From Silene conica (Eukaryota; Streptophyta; Magnoliopsida; Caryophyllales; Caryophyllaceae), in NCBI GenBank assembly GCA_029255685.2, contig CM055312.2, positions 2,318,649 through 2,382,648 on the forward strand: a stretch of 64,000 bases of DNA. The letters are read 5' to 3'. This document shows, piece after piece, positions 1 through 13,800 of the stretch. Both the position numbers and the translations under genes were made by a program. The notes beneath the pieces were generated by a model. It saw only the letters and a program-made list of their open reading frames with translations. It did not search any database and was not told the origin of the DNA. The first letter of the stretch is position 1; every line of letters starts with the position of its first letter.

Positions 1-3000
1 ATCCATATTGCTTCTTTAGCTGCTTCCGAGGCGGCATAGTACTCGGACTCAGTCGTAGAATCTGCTGTAACACTCTGTTTAGAACTTTTCCAGCTGACAG
101 CAGCGCCATTAAGAGTGAGAAAGAATCCAGACTGAGATTTCGAGTCATCTCGATCCGTTTGGAAGCTAGCATCTGCGTAACCCGTGGCGCAGAGCGTCGA
201 GTCGCCTCCGTAAGTCAATCCCCAATCTTTAGTCCTCCGTAGGTACTTAAGAATGTTTTTCACGGCCATCCAGTGTTGTTCACCTGGATGAGCTTGGAAT
301 CGACTTGTCATACTCAATGCATATGCAACGTCAGGACGTGTGCATATCATGGCATACATGATCGATCCTATTGCCGAAGCATAAGGAATCCGACTCATGC
401 GCTCTTTCTCTTCCAGTGACTTAGCTTCTTGAGTCTTGCTCAAGTGAAGCCCAGGAGTCATAGGAAGGAACCCTTTCTTGGAGTTCGTCATACTGAATCT
501 CTCTAGAATCTTATCTATATAAGACTCCTGACTGAGAGACAACATCCGTCGTGATCTATCCCTGTAGATACGGATGCCCAAAATTCTTTGTGCCTCTCCC
601 AGATCTTTCATCTGGAAATGGTTTTTCAACCATGCTTTAACCGAAGATAGGAGAGGTATGTCATTCCCAATCAAGAGTATGTCGTCGACATACAGTACTA
701 GGAATACAATCTTGCTCCCACTCGACTTGATATAGAGACATGGTTCCTCGACTGATCGAATGAATCCATTCTCTTTTATCACTTGGTCGAAGCGATGATT
801 CCAACTCCGCGATGCTTGCTTAAGTCCATAGATGGAACGCTTAAGCTTGCAAACTTTCTTAGGATGTGCTGGATCGATAAAACCCTCGGGTTGTACCATG
901 TACAACTCTTCCTCCAAATAACCGTTTAATAAGGCGGTTTTAACGTCCATTTGCCATATTTCATAATCATGAAATGCGGCGATCGCTAAGATAATCCGAA
1001 TGGAACGTAGCATGACTACGGGTGCAAAGATCTCATCATAGTGCAAGCCTGGTACTTGAGTGAAACCTTTAGCAACTAGTCTAGCCTTGTGGATATCTTG
1101 TTGTCCTTCCACGACATGCTTTATCTTGTAAAGCCATTTGCATTGAAGGGGACGTACCTTTGCAGGTAGGTCCACAAGATCCCACACGTTGTTCTCATAC
1201 ATGGAGTCCATCTCGGATTGCATGGCTTCTAGCCATAGCTTTGAGTCAGAACTAGTCATGGCACCTTTATAGGTTGTGGGTTCATTACCCTCTAGGAGTA
1301 AGACGTCATCTGTATCATGTTCCTCGACCATACCAATGTATCTGTCCGGAGGAATAGAGACTCTTCCCGACCTCCTAGGTTCCTCAGGAATATCTACCGC
1401 AGCCTCGGTTGAAGGAACTGTTTCCTCCAATGGTTGCTCGGCAGTTGGTTCTTGAACCTCTGATAACTCGAAGGTTCTATTACTCGACTTGTTCTCGAGA
1501 AATTCTTTCTCTAAGAACGTCGCACTAGCCGCAACAAAAACACGTTGTTCGGTTGGCGAGTAGAAGTAATGACCAAAAGTTCCCTTTGGATAACCTATAA
1601 AGTATGTCTTGACCGATCGCGGGCCGAGCTTATCCTCGTGTCTCCACTTGACATAAGCCTCGCAGCCCCAAACCCGTATAAAGGACAAGTTAGGGACCGT
1701 TCCCTTCCATAATTCGTATGGAGTCTTGTCAACAACTTTAGACGGACTTCGGTTAAGTATTAGAGCGGCCGACAAAAGAGCATAGCCCCACAATGAATCA
1801 GGCACGACGGTGTGACTCATCATGGATCGAACCATATCGAGTAGAGTTCGATTTCTCCGTTCGGACACACCATTTAATTGTGGTGTTCCAGGTGGAGTTA
1901 ACTGTAGCACGATGCCACAGTCTTTAAGGTGTTGATCAAACTCGTGTGAAAGATACTCACCACCACGATCAGAACGTAGTGCTTTAATCTTTCTACCCAG
2001 CTGGTTCTGTACCCGATTCTGGTATTCTTTGAACTTGTCAAAGGATTCACTTTTCTGTTTCATCAAGTAGACATAGCCATATCTACTCAAATCATCCGTG
2101 AAAGTGATGAAATACCTATAGCCTTCTCGTGCGTTGATCGACATAGGGCCACATACGTCCGTATGTATGAGTCCTAATAGGTCGGCAGTGCGCATTTCAA
2201 CACCTTTGAAGGAAATACGAGTCATCTTGCCGATGAGACATGATTCACACGTGCCATATGATTCGAAATCAAAGGGCGAGATAGCTCCGTTCTGTATGAG
2301 CTGTTTTACGCGTTTCTCATTTATGTGTCCCATACGACAATGCCATAAGTAAGTTTGATCTTTGTCACCTACCTTTAACCTTTTATTATTCACATGTAAT
2401 ATCTCGGTGGTTTGATCTAAAACATAAATTTCATTCATGGAAACTGCCTTGCCATAAATCATATTGTGTAAGGAGAAAATACAGCTATTATTCTCTATTA
2501 CAAATGAAAAGCCGAGTTTGTCAAGCGCAGAAACTGAAATAATGTTTTTGGACAAACTAGGAACATAATAACAGTTATATAAAAATAACTCGAATCCACT
2601 TGGAAGCTGGATCACGTATGTGCCCTTCGAGACTGCAGCAACACGTGCTCCATTCCCGACACGCAGGTCCACCTCACCCTTGATTAAGGGTTCTTGGTTT
2701 CGGAGGCCCTGCACATGATTACATAGATGAGAACCACAACCAGTATCAAGTACCCAAGTTCCGCAACTTGCGTGGTTAATCTCAATCATGTGAATAAAAG
2801 AAGAAGAAGACATACCAACAGGAGTAACGCGGCCTGCCTTAATGTCCTCGCGATACACGGGGCATGAGCGCCTCCAATGCCCAGTCTTGTGGCAATGGTA
2901 ACATTCCATGCTAGTATCCTTGCTCTTAGTCTTGCCCTGTGAGTTGCTCGACTCACCTGGCCCACTCTTAGTAAATCCTGGTTTCTTGAACCTGGGCTTA

Positions 3001-5075
3001 CCTACTGCTAGGTCGCCCTGAGCTTTAGCCTTCCCTTTACCCTTTCCCTTACTGGAGATCATGAGAACATCCTGCTTCATGCTCCCACTTAATTTCAGAT
3101 CCTTCTCAGTCTGTACGAGAAGGGAGTGGAGCTCGTGAGGAGTCTTCTTCATGTCGTTCATGTAGTAGTTGGCCCTAAAGAGGGTGAACCCATAATGAAG
3201 CGAGTGAAGCATACGATCAACGATTATGTTCTCACTGATCTTGCAGTTAAGGGTCTCCAGGGTCTCACTGAGCTTGGCCCTTCTGGAGTTTCGCCTCAAA
3301 GAAGCGACAGGTATGCTCATAAGAAACGATTCTCGGAGCTTTGGAGAATTCGTTAGAGAGCGTGGTGAAAATCTTGTTTGCACCATGGGATATGAAGCGT
3401 CTTTGCAAATTTGATTCCATTGCATATATGAGTACGTTCTTTATCGCACCTGCTTCCATGACGAAGTCGCTATGAGCGCGAACTTCGTTGGCTCTAGCTC
3501 CAGTTCCTGGGTGTGCCGGAATGGGCTCAGTTAAATACTTAAGCTTTCCGTCAGCAATGGCAGCATTCCGTAGTGCTGCCTCCCAGTCAGAAAAGTTTGA
3601 CCCATCATTCCTCAGTCTAGTTGACTGATTCATGGAGTTCATGAAGGCCTTTAGCCAGGATTCACGTGCTAGCTTGGCACTTGGCATTGGGTCTTCACCA
3701 GCCATTATAGTTATACAGCAGTTTTAATGAACGTGTTCTACACTGAAAAAGAAGATAAAACAAAACCATATAAGCAACTTATTGTTGTGATTTAAGTCTA
3801 TATAAAATCGAATTTAAACTCGTAGACTCATGCATTTATATAATTGATCTCCCTCAAGAATTATATAAACGATCCCAAGACTCAATTTCCGTATATTGAT
3901 AAGCCCACAGTTTGGCTAATTCCAATCGTTGGAACTCTTGGTCGATAGATTTCCGTAAATCCTATCTATTAGTCCATCTCAGTCACTAGATAGTATCGAG
4001 TGACCATGATGTTGAGATAAAATAAATCATCTGTTCCCATTTACCCGACGTAGAAGGGGTCATATTATGCCTACCGACGAAGAAGGGATTCATGGGAGGC
4101 TGATTTATAAAGACTAGTCTCAATTTTTGGTTATACGAGGGAGACCCCATCAACTTTTATTTATTCATATTAAGTGAACTAATATCTAGCAAATGCGTGA
4201 ATGAATTAAATAAAGTGATGGCTTTGCAAATGACATGTGACATCTGTATTGTCACAGAAAACTAACGCGTAACCTTTACATGAGTCAGTTTTCAGGCATG
4301 ATATAGGTGGTTTGGTTTAGGCGGAATATGATGCAAGCTATTATCGATGAATGCATAAAAATTAAATGCAATAAACGTAAATAAAAAGTCCTAGTGTGGC
4401 CTATCCTACCAAAATAAACATAAAACAACTTGGAATCCACCGTTGGACCCTAGAAGCTTGTCTTGATGTTCCATCTTGGTCCTTGCAGCGGGAGTGAGCA
4501 TCCGGTCTCCGTCTTGTCTTTGGTCTTCACAAAATTACTAATTTAAATTACAAAAGTAGTCCTAGATACATTCTAATTTAAATACAAAAGTAATTACATG
4601 GCAAAAACCCAAAACGGAGATTCAAGATCTCAAGATTACAAGCAAGACTATGTCCCATCATTACGCTGACACAATCTTCTAAGGCCACACTAAGTTACAA
4701 CCGTTTGCAAAATTAAATACGTTATTGAAAGCATTCATTAGACATTCAACAAGACGATAAATAAAATGGATCAACTAAATTAAAATTCATACATGACATA
4801 ATACTGTTATTATGATTAACAAATTTTTTACCAAACCACCTTTTAGGATTAAAATTATGTGATTATACCGTTTTAACCACTTTAATTTTAATAAGATTAT
4901 AATCCTATTATTTTAAACCGTTTTAAAATAATATGTACCATACGAGGGTGAACCGTTTCACAAAATTAATAATATACTATTTCCGTATATAGTATACTAC
5001 TAAAGGCCATGTGAAAATAAAACATGTTATTTTCGAAAAAAAAAATGAATAAAAACGAGTCTGTTACAGGGGGGA

Positions 5076-5453
5076 GGTCGACCGACCTAAACATGTGGTC
5101 GACCGACCTCCAGCCGAAAAACGGAAACTTTCTGCAACAGCAAAATCGGTCGACCGATCTATCAATTAGGTCGACCGACCAACAGGCAGTAAAACCTAAT
5201 TTCAGAAAACGCAAATCGCTGCACCTTTTGAAATCAAAACAAGTTTTTACCTTTTAAACTTTGATTAAAACAAGTAAATCAAAATTAATATCAACAAGGG
5301 TTCACATATTGTCAAGAATATCGATTAATTAACAATATGTAAACAGGAATCGAAAATCAAGATCGAAACCTCACAAAGGAAACTGTTTAAAAAAAAAACA
5401 GAAAACTCACAGGAGGCGGTCGACCGACCGCAACAGGAGGTCGATCGACCGAC
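5076..5453. repeat. palindromic GGTCGACCGACC words in leader of copia A
   Basis: At least six copies or near copies of GGTCGACCGACC occur in two clusters, 5076-5180 and 5418-5453. They sit in the untranslated leader between the primer site and gag. The corresponding part of copia B carries a different palindromic word. Confidence 0.85.
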
Positions 5454-5534
5454 TCAACGGCAAAACACGTTTTTTTTTTCTTTTCAGATTTTAAAACTTA
5501 TGAAAAACACAAAAGTAAAATTTTCATGGCCTAA

Positions 5535-5547
5535 GGCTCTGATACCA
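5535..5547 (-). other. primer binding site of copia A
   Basis: On the minus strand this reads TGGTATCAGAGCC, the standard initiator tRNA-Met primer site of plant copia elements, two bases from the LTR. Confidence 0.9.
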
Positions 5548-5549
5548 CT

Positions 5550-6550
5550 TGTGGGGAATAAAGCATGTATTCACCCTAAACTTGCAGGATTATAATGAAA
5601 AATACAGTTGTGTTTATAGTCATAAGATTAAAAAGGATAAGAAAAGAAGTACAACCTTTAGTCCTTGTGCGAAAGGCCTAAGAACAGGAATTAACACAAA
5701 TTCCCTCCTATAACTTGCACCCAAGACTTAGAATGAGACGTGGCCGCGTGTGCTAGAAATCCTCTCCAACTGCCTTGCAATATTGGGAGAGCTATTTAGG
5801 TTTTAGATGTGAGATCTGAGGTTTTGGGAGAAGAAAACTCTCAAAACCCTAATTTTTCCTTGAGATTTGTTTAAACAGTGAAACAAGAGTCCCTGACATA
5901 AGGAGAGTCCTCCTCCTTATGTAGCTCTTTTGGCCGAAATTTCCAATAGGGTAGGAGTGGGCTTTCCACTCTTACCTTATTCTAATTTGTGATTCGACCC
6001 ATTTAGCTAAACTTTATTCGCGGGTTTTGTTTATAAATCGTATGCATGTTATCAGATATTAATGCAGTCGATGTATTAATAATGGTCTGATAAAATTACG
6101 ATATTGTATAATTACCCAAATTAATATAACTGTTTATATTAATACGCGAATACAATATTTAATTAAATATAACCGTTTATATTTAATTTTACGAATTAAT
6201 CATGCAATCCGTATTAGCTAAAATTATTTAATCCGTATTAAATAATAATCTCAACATCTTATTGACTAATTTAATAGTCAATACCTCTGACTAACTGTTT
6301 AGTCATATCCGGCATAAATGTGATTGTATTTTCATACCTTCACATCTCTCAAACGTGTCCTATAGGTGTGACGTATAGGGACCAGTTGATCACCGCCATC
6401 CGTATGACAATAACGTCAAACTTATCTAGCAAGCCAACCGTTATTGATAAACGTGGATCAACTGGTAATAATACAAAAGTATGCCCTTGTGATCCTTAAA
6501 GAGATTTAATAAGTCATTGTACTTAATTGTCAAGGACACCAGCCCCAACA
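5550..6550 (-). repeat. 5' LTR of copia A
   Basis: The LTR is about 1,001 bp. On the minus strand it begins TGTTGGGGCT and ends CCCCACA, so it has TG...CA ends. Two bases separate it from the primer site. It is strongly similar along its length to 8534-9529. Base 6551 onward (GAAGT) is the expected 5 bp target duplication, whose partner is outside the window. Confidence 0.9.
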
Positions 6551-8131
6551 GAAGTCGCTATGAGCGCGACCTTCGTTAGCTCTAGCTCCAGTTCCTGGGT
6601 GTGCCGGAATTGGCTCAGTTAAATACTTAAGCTTTCCGTCAGCAATGGCAGCATTCCGTAGTGCTGCCTCCCAGTCAGAGAAGTTTGACCCATCATTCCT
6701 CAGTCTAGTAGACCGATTCATGGAGTCCATGAAGGCTTTTAGCCAGGATTCACGTGCTAGCTTGGCACTTGGCATTGGGTCTTCACCAACCATTTAGTTA
6801 TACAGCAGTTTAATTGAACGTGTTCTACACTGAAAAGAAGATAAAACAGAACCATATAAGCAACTCATTGTTGTGATTTAAGTCTATATTAAATTGTATT
6901 TAAACTTGTAGACTCATGCATTTATATAATTGATCTCCCTCAAGAACTATATAAACGATCCCAAGACTCAATTTCCGTATATTGATAAGCCCACAGCTTG
7001 GCTAATTCCACCGTTGGAACTCTTGGTCGATAGATTTCCGTAAATCCTATCTATTAGTCCATCTCAGTCGCTAGATATTATCGAGTGACCATGATGTTGA
7101 GATAAAATAAATCATTTGTTCCCACTTACCCGACGTAGAAGGGGTCATATTATGCCTACCGACGAAGAAGGGATTCATGGGAGGCTGATTTATAAAGACT
7201 ACTCTCAATTTTTTGTTATACGAGGAAGACCCCATCGACTTATATTTATTCATATTAAGTGAACTAAAATCTAGCATATGCGTGAATGAATGAAATAAAG
7301 TGATGGTTTTGCAATTGACATGTGACATCATTATTGTCACAGAAAACTAACGCGTAACCTCTACATGAGTCAGTTTTCAGGCATGTTATAGGTGGTTTGG
7401 TTTTTAGGCGGAATATGATGCAAGCTATTATCGATGAAAGCATAAAGATAAATGCAATAAACGTAAATAAAAGTCCTAGTGTGGCCTATCCTACCAAAAC
7501 AAACATAAAACAACTTGGAATCCATCGTTGGACCCTAGAAGCTTGTCTTGATGTTCCATCTTGGTCCTTGCAGCGAGAGTGAGCATCCGGTCTCCGTCTT
7601 TGGTCTTCACAAAATTACTAATTTAAATTACAAATATAACCCTATTTACATTCTAATTTAAATACAAAAGTAATTACATGGCAAAAACCCAAAACGGAGA
7701 TACAAGATCTCAAAATTAAAAGTAAGACTGTGTTCCATCATTACGGTAACACAATCTACTAAGGCCACACTAAGTTACAACCGTTTGCAAAATTAAATAC
7801 GTTATCGAAAGCATTCAAGGCATTCACAAGACGATAAATAAAATGCATCAACTAAAAATAAAATTCATTCATGACATAATACTGTTATTATGATTAACAA
7901 ATTTTTACCAAACCACCTTACGGGATTAAAATTATGTGATTATACCGTTTTAATCACCCAATTTTAATAAATTTATAATCCATTATCTTAAACTGTTTTA
8001 AAAAAATATGTATCAAACGAGGGTGAACCGTTTCACAAAAATAACATACTATTTCCGTATACAGTATATTATTTTAGGCCATGTGAAAATAAAACAAGAT
8101 ATTTTCGAAAACAAACAGCCAGAAATAAGAG

Positions 8132-8446
8132 CACTCGATCGAGCAACAAGAGCACTCGATCGAGTGTCAGCGTCACTCGATCGAGTGCAGCAGGGCTCGA
8201 TTGAGTGACTCGTCAAAAATTGCAAATCGCTGCACTTTGAACCAAAACAAGTTTATATCTTTGATTTAAAACGTGTAAATCATAAATAAACAACAACAAA
8301 AGATTCACATATTGCTAAAAATATCGATTAATTAACAATATGCAAATAAGAATCGAAAAAAACAAGATCGATTACAACCCAAAAACACACGAACGAGGCC
8401 TGGTACGTGGACACTCGATCGAGTGCTACAGAGACTCGATCGAGTG
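8132..8446. repeat. palindromic CACTCGATCGAGTG words in leader of copia B
   Basis: Four words lie in 8132-8208 and two in 8412-8446. The core CACTCGATCGAGTG is a perfect palindrome. They occupy the positions at which copia A has GGTCGACCGACC words, while the surrounding leader sequence is clearly homologous between A and B. Confidence 0.87.
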
Positions 8447-8518
8447 TCAAGGCAGAAAAGCACGATTTCTCAAAAATTTAAACCCTATGAAAAACACAAT
8501 TGTAAAATTTCATAACCT

Positions 8519-8531
8519 GGCTCTGATACCA
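8519..8531 (-). other. primer binding site of copia B
   Basis: The minus strand reads TGGTATCAGAGCC, identical to the site in copia A. Confidence 0.88.
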
Positions 8532-8533
8532 CT

Positions 8534-9529
8534 TGAGGGGAATAAAGCATGTATTCACCCTAAACTTGCAGGATTATAATGAAAATTACAATTGTGATTA
8601 TAGTCATAAGATAAATAAAAACATGAATAGAGTACTACCTTTAGTCTTTGTGCGAAAGGCCTAAGAACAGGAATTAACACAAATTCCCTCCTATAACTTG
8701 CACCCAAGACTTTGTTTGAGACGATGCCGCGTGTGCTAGAAAGGCTCTCCAATTGCCTTGCAATATGGGGAGAGTTATTGAGGTTTTAGATGTGAGATCT
8801 GAGTTTTGGGAGAATAATGCTCTCAAAACCCTAATTGTGAGAATTGTGATTCAACAGTTAACCAAGAGTCCTGACATAAGGAGAAGGACTCTCCTTATGT
8901 AGCCCTAGGTCGGCCGAATGGGTATGGGGTAAGAGTGGGCTTTATCCACTCTTACCTTATTCCTTTGCATGATTTGACCCGATTTGCTAAATATTATTTG
9001 CGGGATTTTAATTATAAATCGCATACATGTATCAGATATTAATGCAGTCGATGTATTAATAATGGTCTGATAAAATTACGATATTGTATAATTACCCAAA
9101 TTAATATAACCGTTTATATTAATACGCGAATACAATATTTAATTAAATATAACCGCTTATATTTAATTTTACGAATTAAACATGTAATCCGTATTAGCTA
9201 AAATTATTTAATCCGTATTAAATAATAATCTCAACATCTTATTGACTAATTTAATAGTCAATACCTCTGACTAACTGTTTAGTCATATTCGGCATAAATG
9301 TGACTGTATTTTCATACCTTCACATCTCTCAAACGTGTCCTATAGGTGTGACGTATAGGGACCAGTTGACCACCGCCATCCGTATGACAATAACGTCAAA
9401 CTTATCTAGCAAACCAACCGTTATTGATAAACGTGGATCAACTGATAATAATACAAAAGTATGCCCTTGTGATCCTTTAAGAGATTTAGTAAGTCATTGT
9501 ACTAACTGTCAAGGACACCAGCCCCAACA
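8534..9529 (-). repeat. 5' LTR of copia B
   Basis: The LTR is about 996 bp, closely related to 5550-6550. Its right edge (CCCCAACA) is followed by CTAAC, the expected 5 bp target site in the underlying element C. Confidence 0.88.
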
Positions 9530-10310
9530 CTAACACCTCCCACAAAGCATGGAATACCCTAACCCGAAGCTACTACGACAACCCATCTCGAGAACACATC
9601 CTTCAACTTAAGGATCGTCTTCGAGATATCACCTTTGGCGATGGCACCATATCTGGCTATATGCTTGCCATCAAGGACTGCATCAACCAACTCGTACACC
9701 TAGGCAAAACTATGGACAATGAAGACATCACCACTCAAATCTTCCAAGGTCTCCCTGAAAACCTATATAAACCTGTCATCTGCGACATTCGTGCTCAAGA
9801 CACCCAATAACTTTCGAAGCGTTCCACGAAAATTTAATCCACCATGAATTAACCATGAAACGAAAAATCCCACCCACTGCCTTTCCTCCTTCTGCCCACG
9901 CTACAAACCGCACCTATAACCCCAACTCACGTTACAACAACCAGACCCAAGCCTCCACAAACCGCTAACCCTACTCGACCCCTACCAAAACCGCAACTAA
10001 CCTAGCAACAATCCCAACCCCAAACCATTCAAAGGTAAATGCCAATATTGTAAGACAATTGGTCACATCATTAATTAGTGGTTGTCCCAACTTCAAGCGT
10101 GGCTATCCTAATGTCGTATTCCCCCACCCATCTCCAAACACCACCGACTCATGCTTACACCGCAACTACCCTACCACCTCCACCTCAAACTACCTCATAG
10201 ATAGCGGAGCCTCCCACCACATCACCAAAGATCGCGAAACATTATCCCTTCACGCCCTCTATGAAGGACCCGATGATCTCGTCATAGATGAAGGGTCTAG
10301 GCTCCCATTG
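9530..10310 (+). mobile_element. Ty1/copia fragment C (gag to protease)
   Basis: This plus-strand copia fossil was split by insertion of B. The translation shows a UBN2-type gag stretch at about 9545-9810, remains of a CCHC zinc knuckle near 10035-10090 and a protease active-site motif (IDSGASHHIT) near 10199-10230. Similarity is lost after about 10310. It is a broken remnant with multiple breaks and is the oldest layer of the A-in-B-in-C nest. Confidence 0.8.
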
Positions 10311-10458
10311 TTTGGCGTTTTATTAATGAATTGCTCTTTTCATTCAAAAATAAATATTTTGAAGTCCAAAAACATTTTGAAAAACAAGGCCAAAAACCAC
10401 ACTAAGTTTCAAAAATAGAAACTCATTTAAGCAAATTAGGCCAAACATTCCCTAATGC

Positions 10459-10655
10459 CCCGTTTTTTATGCTTAATTTAAGCTCGTTTCATTTTCGTTC
10501 AACACAATTCAATTCGATTTAATTATGATGTATTTTTCAGTTCAATTAAACTATATCTTCACAATTACATTTTACTTCAACTCAATTCAATTAACATCAC
10601 TTAAGCTCAGCGCCGCTATACTTATTTCAGCTCATTTTAACCGAGAAAAATAGAG
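10459..10655. mobile_element. MITE with AT-rich subterminal repeats
   Basis: The ends are imperfect inverted repeats: GCCCCGTTTTTTATGCTTAA on the left and, read inward from the right, GGCTCTATTTTTCTCGGTTA. The interior is related to the two elements at 62651-63040. It lies about 150 bp upstream of the RPN7 start codon and could sit in or near that promoter. No clear target duplication was found. Confidence 0.5.
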
Positions 10656-10806
10656 CCGGATCCTCTACCGACTAAAAAGGGATGGATGACTTGATTTACA
10701 AATACTATACGTAACCAAACCCGAATACATTCAACAAAGAATTGAATCCAAAATATTTCTCGGTAAAATAGTAACCAATCCATACTGCTAGAGAAACAAG
10801 TCCGCC

Positions 10807-13800
10807 ATGGCAGCGCAGGAAGAATCTCTAAACGCTCACCTTGCACTATCCCACAAGATCTTCCTCCTCACGCATCCCGATGTCGAAGACATCGACAAAG
10901 TTCGTCTCATCGATGAAGTCATTTCCTCGATTAAGTCTGACTGTAAGTTTAATTTCCCAAATTTTAACCTAATTTTGTTCAAAATCATTGTTTCTTCGCA
11001 ATTTTCTTACTCAGATACGTCTGTGTTGTGGAATTTGTGGATTTCGATTCCATACTTTTGATTAGCTCGAAGCCTCGAAGTTATGGAGTCATTGAGTTGA
11101 AATTCTCTAATTTAAACCTAATTTTGTTCAATATCATAGTTCTTTGCAGTTTTATTGTTCTAGATCTGTTTATGTTGTGGAATTTGAGAATTTCGATTTT
11201 GTACTTTTGATTGCGTTGCGATTGAAGTGCTTAATTTGCTGATTGCTCGAAGTTATGGAATCATTAAGTTGAAATTTTGTTTTTTAGACCTATTTTTGTT
11301 CATTGTCGTAGATTCTTCGCAGTTTTACTATTCTACATTTGTCTGTGTTGTGGAATTTGAGGATTTTGATTTTGATTTTGATTTGGATTTTGATTTTGAT
11401 TTTGATTTTGATTTGTTCATAGTTATGGCGTCATTGTACGAATCACTGGCTGCTAAGGGTGTAATTAAGCTGGATCAATCGGTGCTCGATTCGATGCGTA
11501 AGAGTATTGAGGATGAGCTTACGAAGCTTGACGAAAAGTAAGCGACCTCTTTACTGAATTTTGTTTTGTGAAGCGCTCTAGTGTATTTGATATGCTCATG
11601 CTTCAGTACGTACAATCTGTTGTATGAAAATGTGTAGTTAAGGTTTGAGTGGATCACGAAAACTTGAGCTAGGTGCAGTGGTGGAATAAGGATATAATGT
11701 TAGGGTCGAAAAATTTGAGGGGAGGGGTTTACTTATACAATAGAGTGCACTAAAATAAACATTTAACTAAAAGTTTCAATTTTTTCGTGGTGCAGTGAAG
11801 ACCCCTGTTTTGTTCTGCCACTGGTTAGGTGTTTTAGTTCAAAGCTTTGTAATTTCCTCTGTATTAATCTCCTTAAGTTCGAAGCTTTTCAAATGTCTGA
11901 CTTAGAAGATAGAAACCACCCAATGATTATAGGGAGTATGATACGATCTAAACTAAGACGGAAATAAAAGGATAGAAAATGTAGCTGTTCAAATATAAAA
12001 TCCGATAGGCTACAAGAGTAGAACACTAGAACTGTTATGGAAATTCCACCTAGGTTCTAAATGGATGAGGCTTCTCACAATTTGTTCATAAATTCATCAA
12101 TGAGGATTTCATTACAACTAGTCTTCCTTATATCGGCTAGTGCCTTGGGGATAAGAAATAAAAGGCAAAATTATTAGACTATCCCGCACTTATATTTCGG
12201 TGTGCATCAGAGTATCATATAGATGTTGTCTAGTTCTTAAACATAGGCATAATCTGTTCTGTGAAGCTTTATGGGATGAGTTGAAGAGATTGGTGTGATT
12301 TGTAATTTATTTCACCATAGTCGTGTAGCAGTCTTGTGACGACCATATGGAAGACACTTCTGTTGATATATGTGGAATTTTGTTCCACGTCTTTTACCAA
12401 AATCGCTAGTATGTCTGCACTTTTATATGAGACTTGCCATGGAAAATCGCAAGAATTTTAAGCGCTTCAGTTGCTCTGGTCAATAGGTAGCATAGACACA
12501 TAACAATGCTATGGGTTATAGTATTTGTATGCAGGTAAAACGATGCTTGATGATGTCTTTATAACTTCATTTCTTTTGGAAACAGGGGTTGGAGAGAGTT
12601 GTGGATTTTATTTACAACTTATCCACATACCATCAATAGTTGTAGTTTGTACTCCGAGGGTTTGTTTAATTATCTCTTTCATATTATCATCGTCATACCC
12701 CTATTGCATTTGTACAGGATTGCTGATGCTGAAGAAAACTTGGGTGAAAGTGAAGTCCGAGAAGCTCATTTAGCAAAATCATTATTCTACATAAGAATTG
12801 GTGACAAAGTCAGATCTTTTTGCCATTTATTCCTATGCAACTATTCCATCATTTTTGCACTCCTCACAATTTTGTCGTTATGATCATTGCTTCTTTCCTT
12901 TTGAAATTCAGGACAAAGCATTGGAGCAGCTCAAGTTAACAGAAACCAAAACCGTCGCTGTTGGGCAAAAAATGGATCTGGTATTCTACACTCTTCAAGT
13001 TGGCTTGTTTGATATGGACTTTGATCTTATCTCCAAAAGCATTGACAAAGCTAAAAAGTAAGTGATGGAGTGAAATATGGGTTGATACACAGCAGTGAAT
13101 GAAGTTTTAAGTCTGGATCCTTGTTTTGCTTACTCTGATATTGTTCATTTGTCAATACCAGCTTATTTGAGGAAGGTGGTGATTGGGAAAGGAAGAATCG
13201 TTTGAAGGTGTACGAAGGCTTGTATTGCTTGTCGACCCGTGACTTCAAAAAAGCTGCTAGTTTATTCCTGGACTCAATCTCAACTTTTACCACCTATGAG
13301 CTATTTACATATGATACCTTCATATTCTACACTGTTCTTACCAGTATTATTTCCCTTGATAGAGTGTCCTTGAAACAAAAGGTACTTACAGCAGTGGTTT
13401 ATGCATGTATATTCGAGCAGTCTTTACTTATTGATCAACATAAACTTAGGCATTGTTGTTCATTAACATGTGCCAGGTAGTCGAGGCTCCTGAAATATTG
13501 ACTGTCATTGGAAAAATTCCATTTCTGTCGGAGTTCTTGAATTCACTCTACGACTGCCAGTACAAGTCCTTCTTCACAGCATTTGGTGAGTTTTTCATAT
13601 GCTCTCAAACTTTTTCCGTCTTAAGTCTTAATAAAAAATCAAGTTATGTCTGTTATACTCCATATACTCTTTATTTCATCTCATCTGTCTGAGTGTCAGA
13701 AAGTTAGAAAGCTGTTTGAGAGAGATGGTTTTAGTACTCGACTAGCCTCTCATCTGTATCCTTAAAATTACCTTTTCGGTTTTGTTGCTTCAAATGAATT

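Larger units (their letters stand above)
1..6550 (-). mobile_element. Ty1/copia retrotransposon A (3' end outside window)
   Basis: This copia fossil reads on the minus strand. From right to left it has a 5' LTR (5550-6550), a tRNA-Met type primer site, a long leader (3706-5549), a gag start near 3705, a CCHC zinc knuckle near 2862-2908, a protease motif near 2712-2760, integrase about 2350-1640, reverse transcriptase with YVDD near 676-697, and the start of RNase H running off position 1. The gag-protease-integrase-RT-RNase H order is diagnostic of copia. Its LTR end abuts the gag of a sibling element at 6550/6551, so A inserted into B. It is broken, with several interruptions in the coding part. 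The 3' LTR lies outside the window, so its age cannot be read from LTR pairs. Confidence 0.93.
6551..9529 (-). mobile_element. Ty1/copia retrotransposon B, interrupted by A
   Basis: This is a second copy of the same family as A. It has a 5' LTR (8534-9529), a primer site (8519-8531), a leader (6794-8518) and the first part of gag (6551-6793), nearly identical to the gag start of A. Gag stops at 6550/6551 where A's LTR begins, so the rest of B should lie to the left of A outside the window. B itself sits in another copia fossil (9530-10310). It is broken; the insertion of A is the main break visible here. Confidence 0.9.

Noticed and set aside
12525-12883. Open frames in RPN7 intron 2
   Set aside because: They read through from intron into exon 3; the exon itself is accounted for in the gene model.
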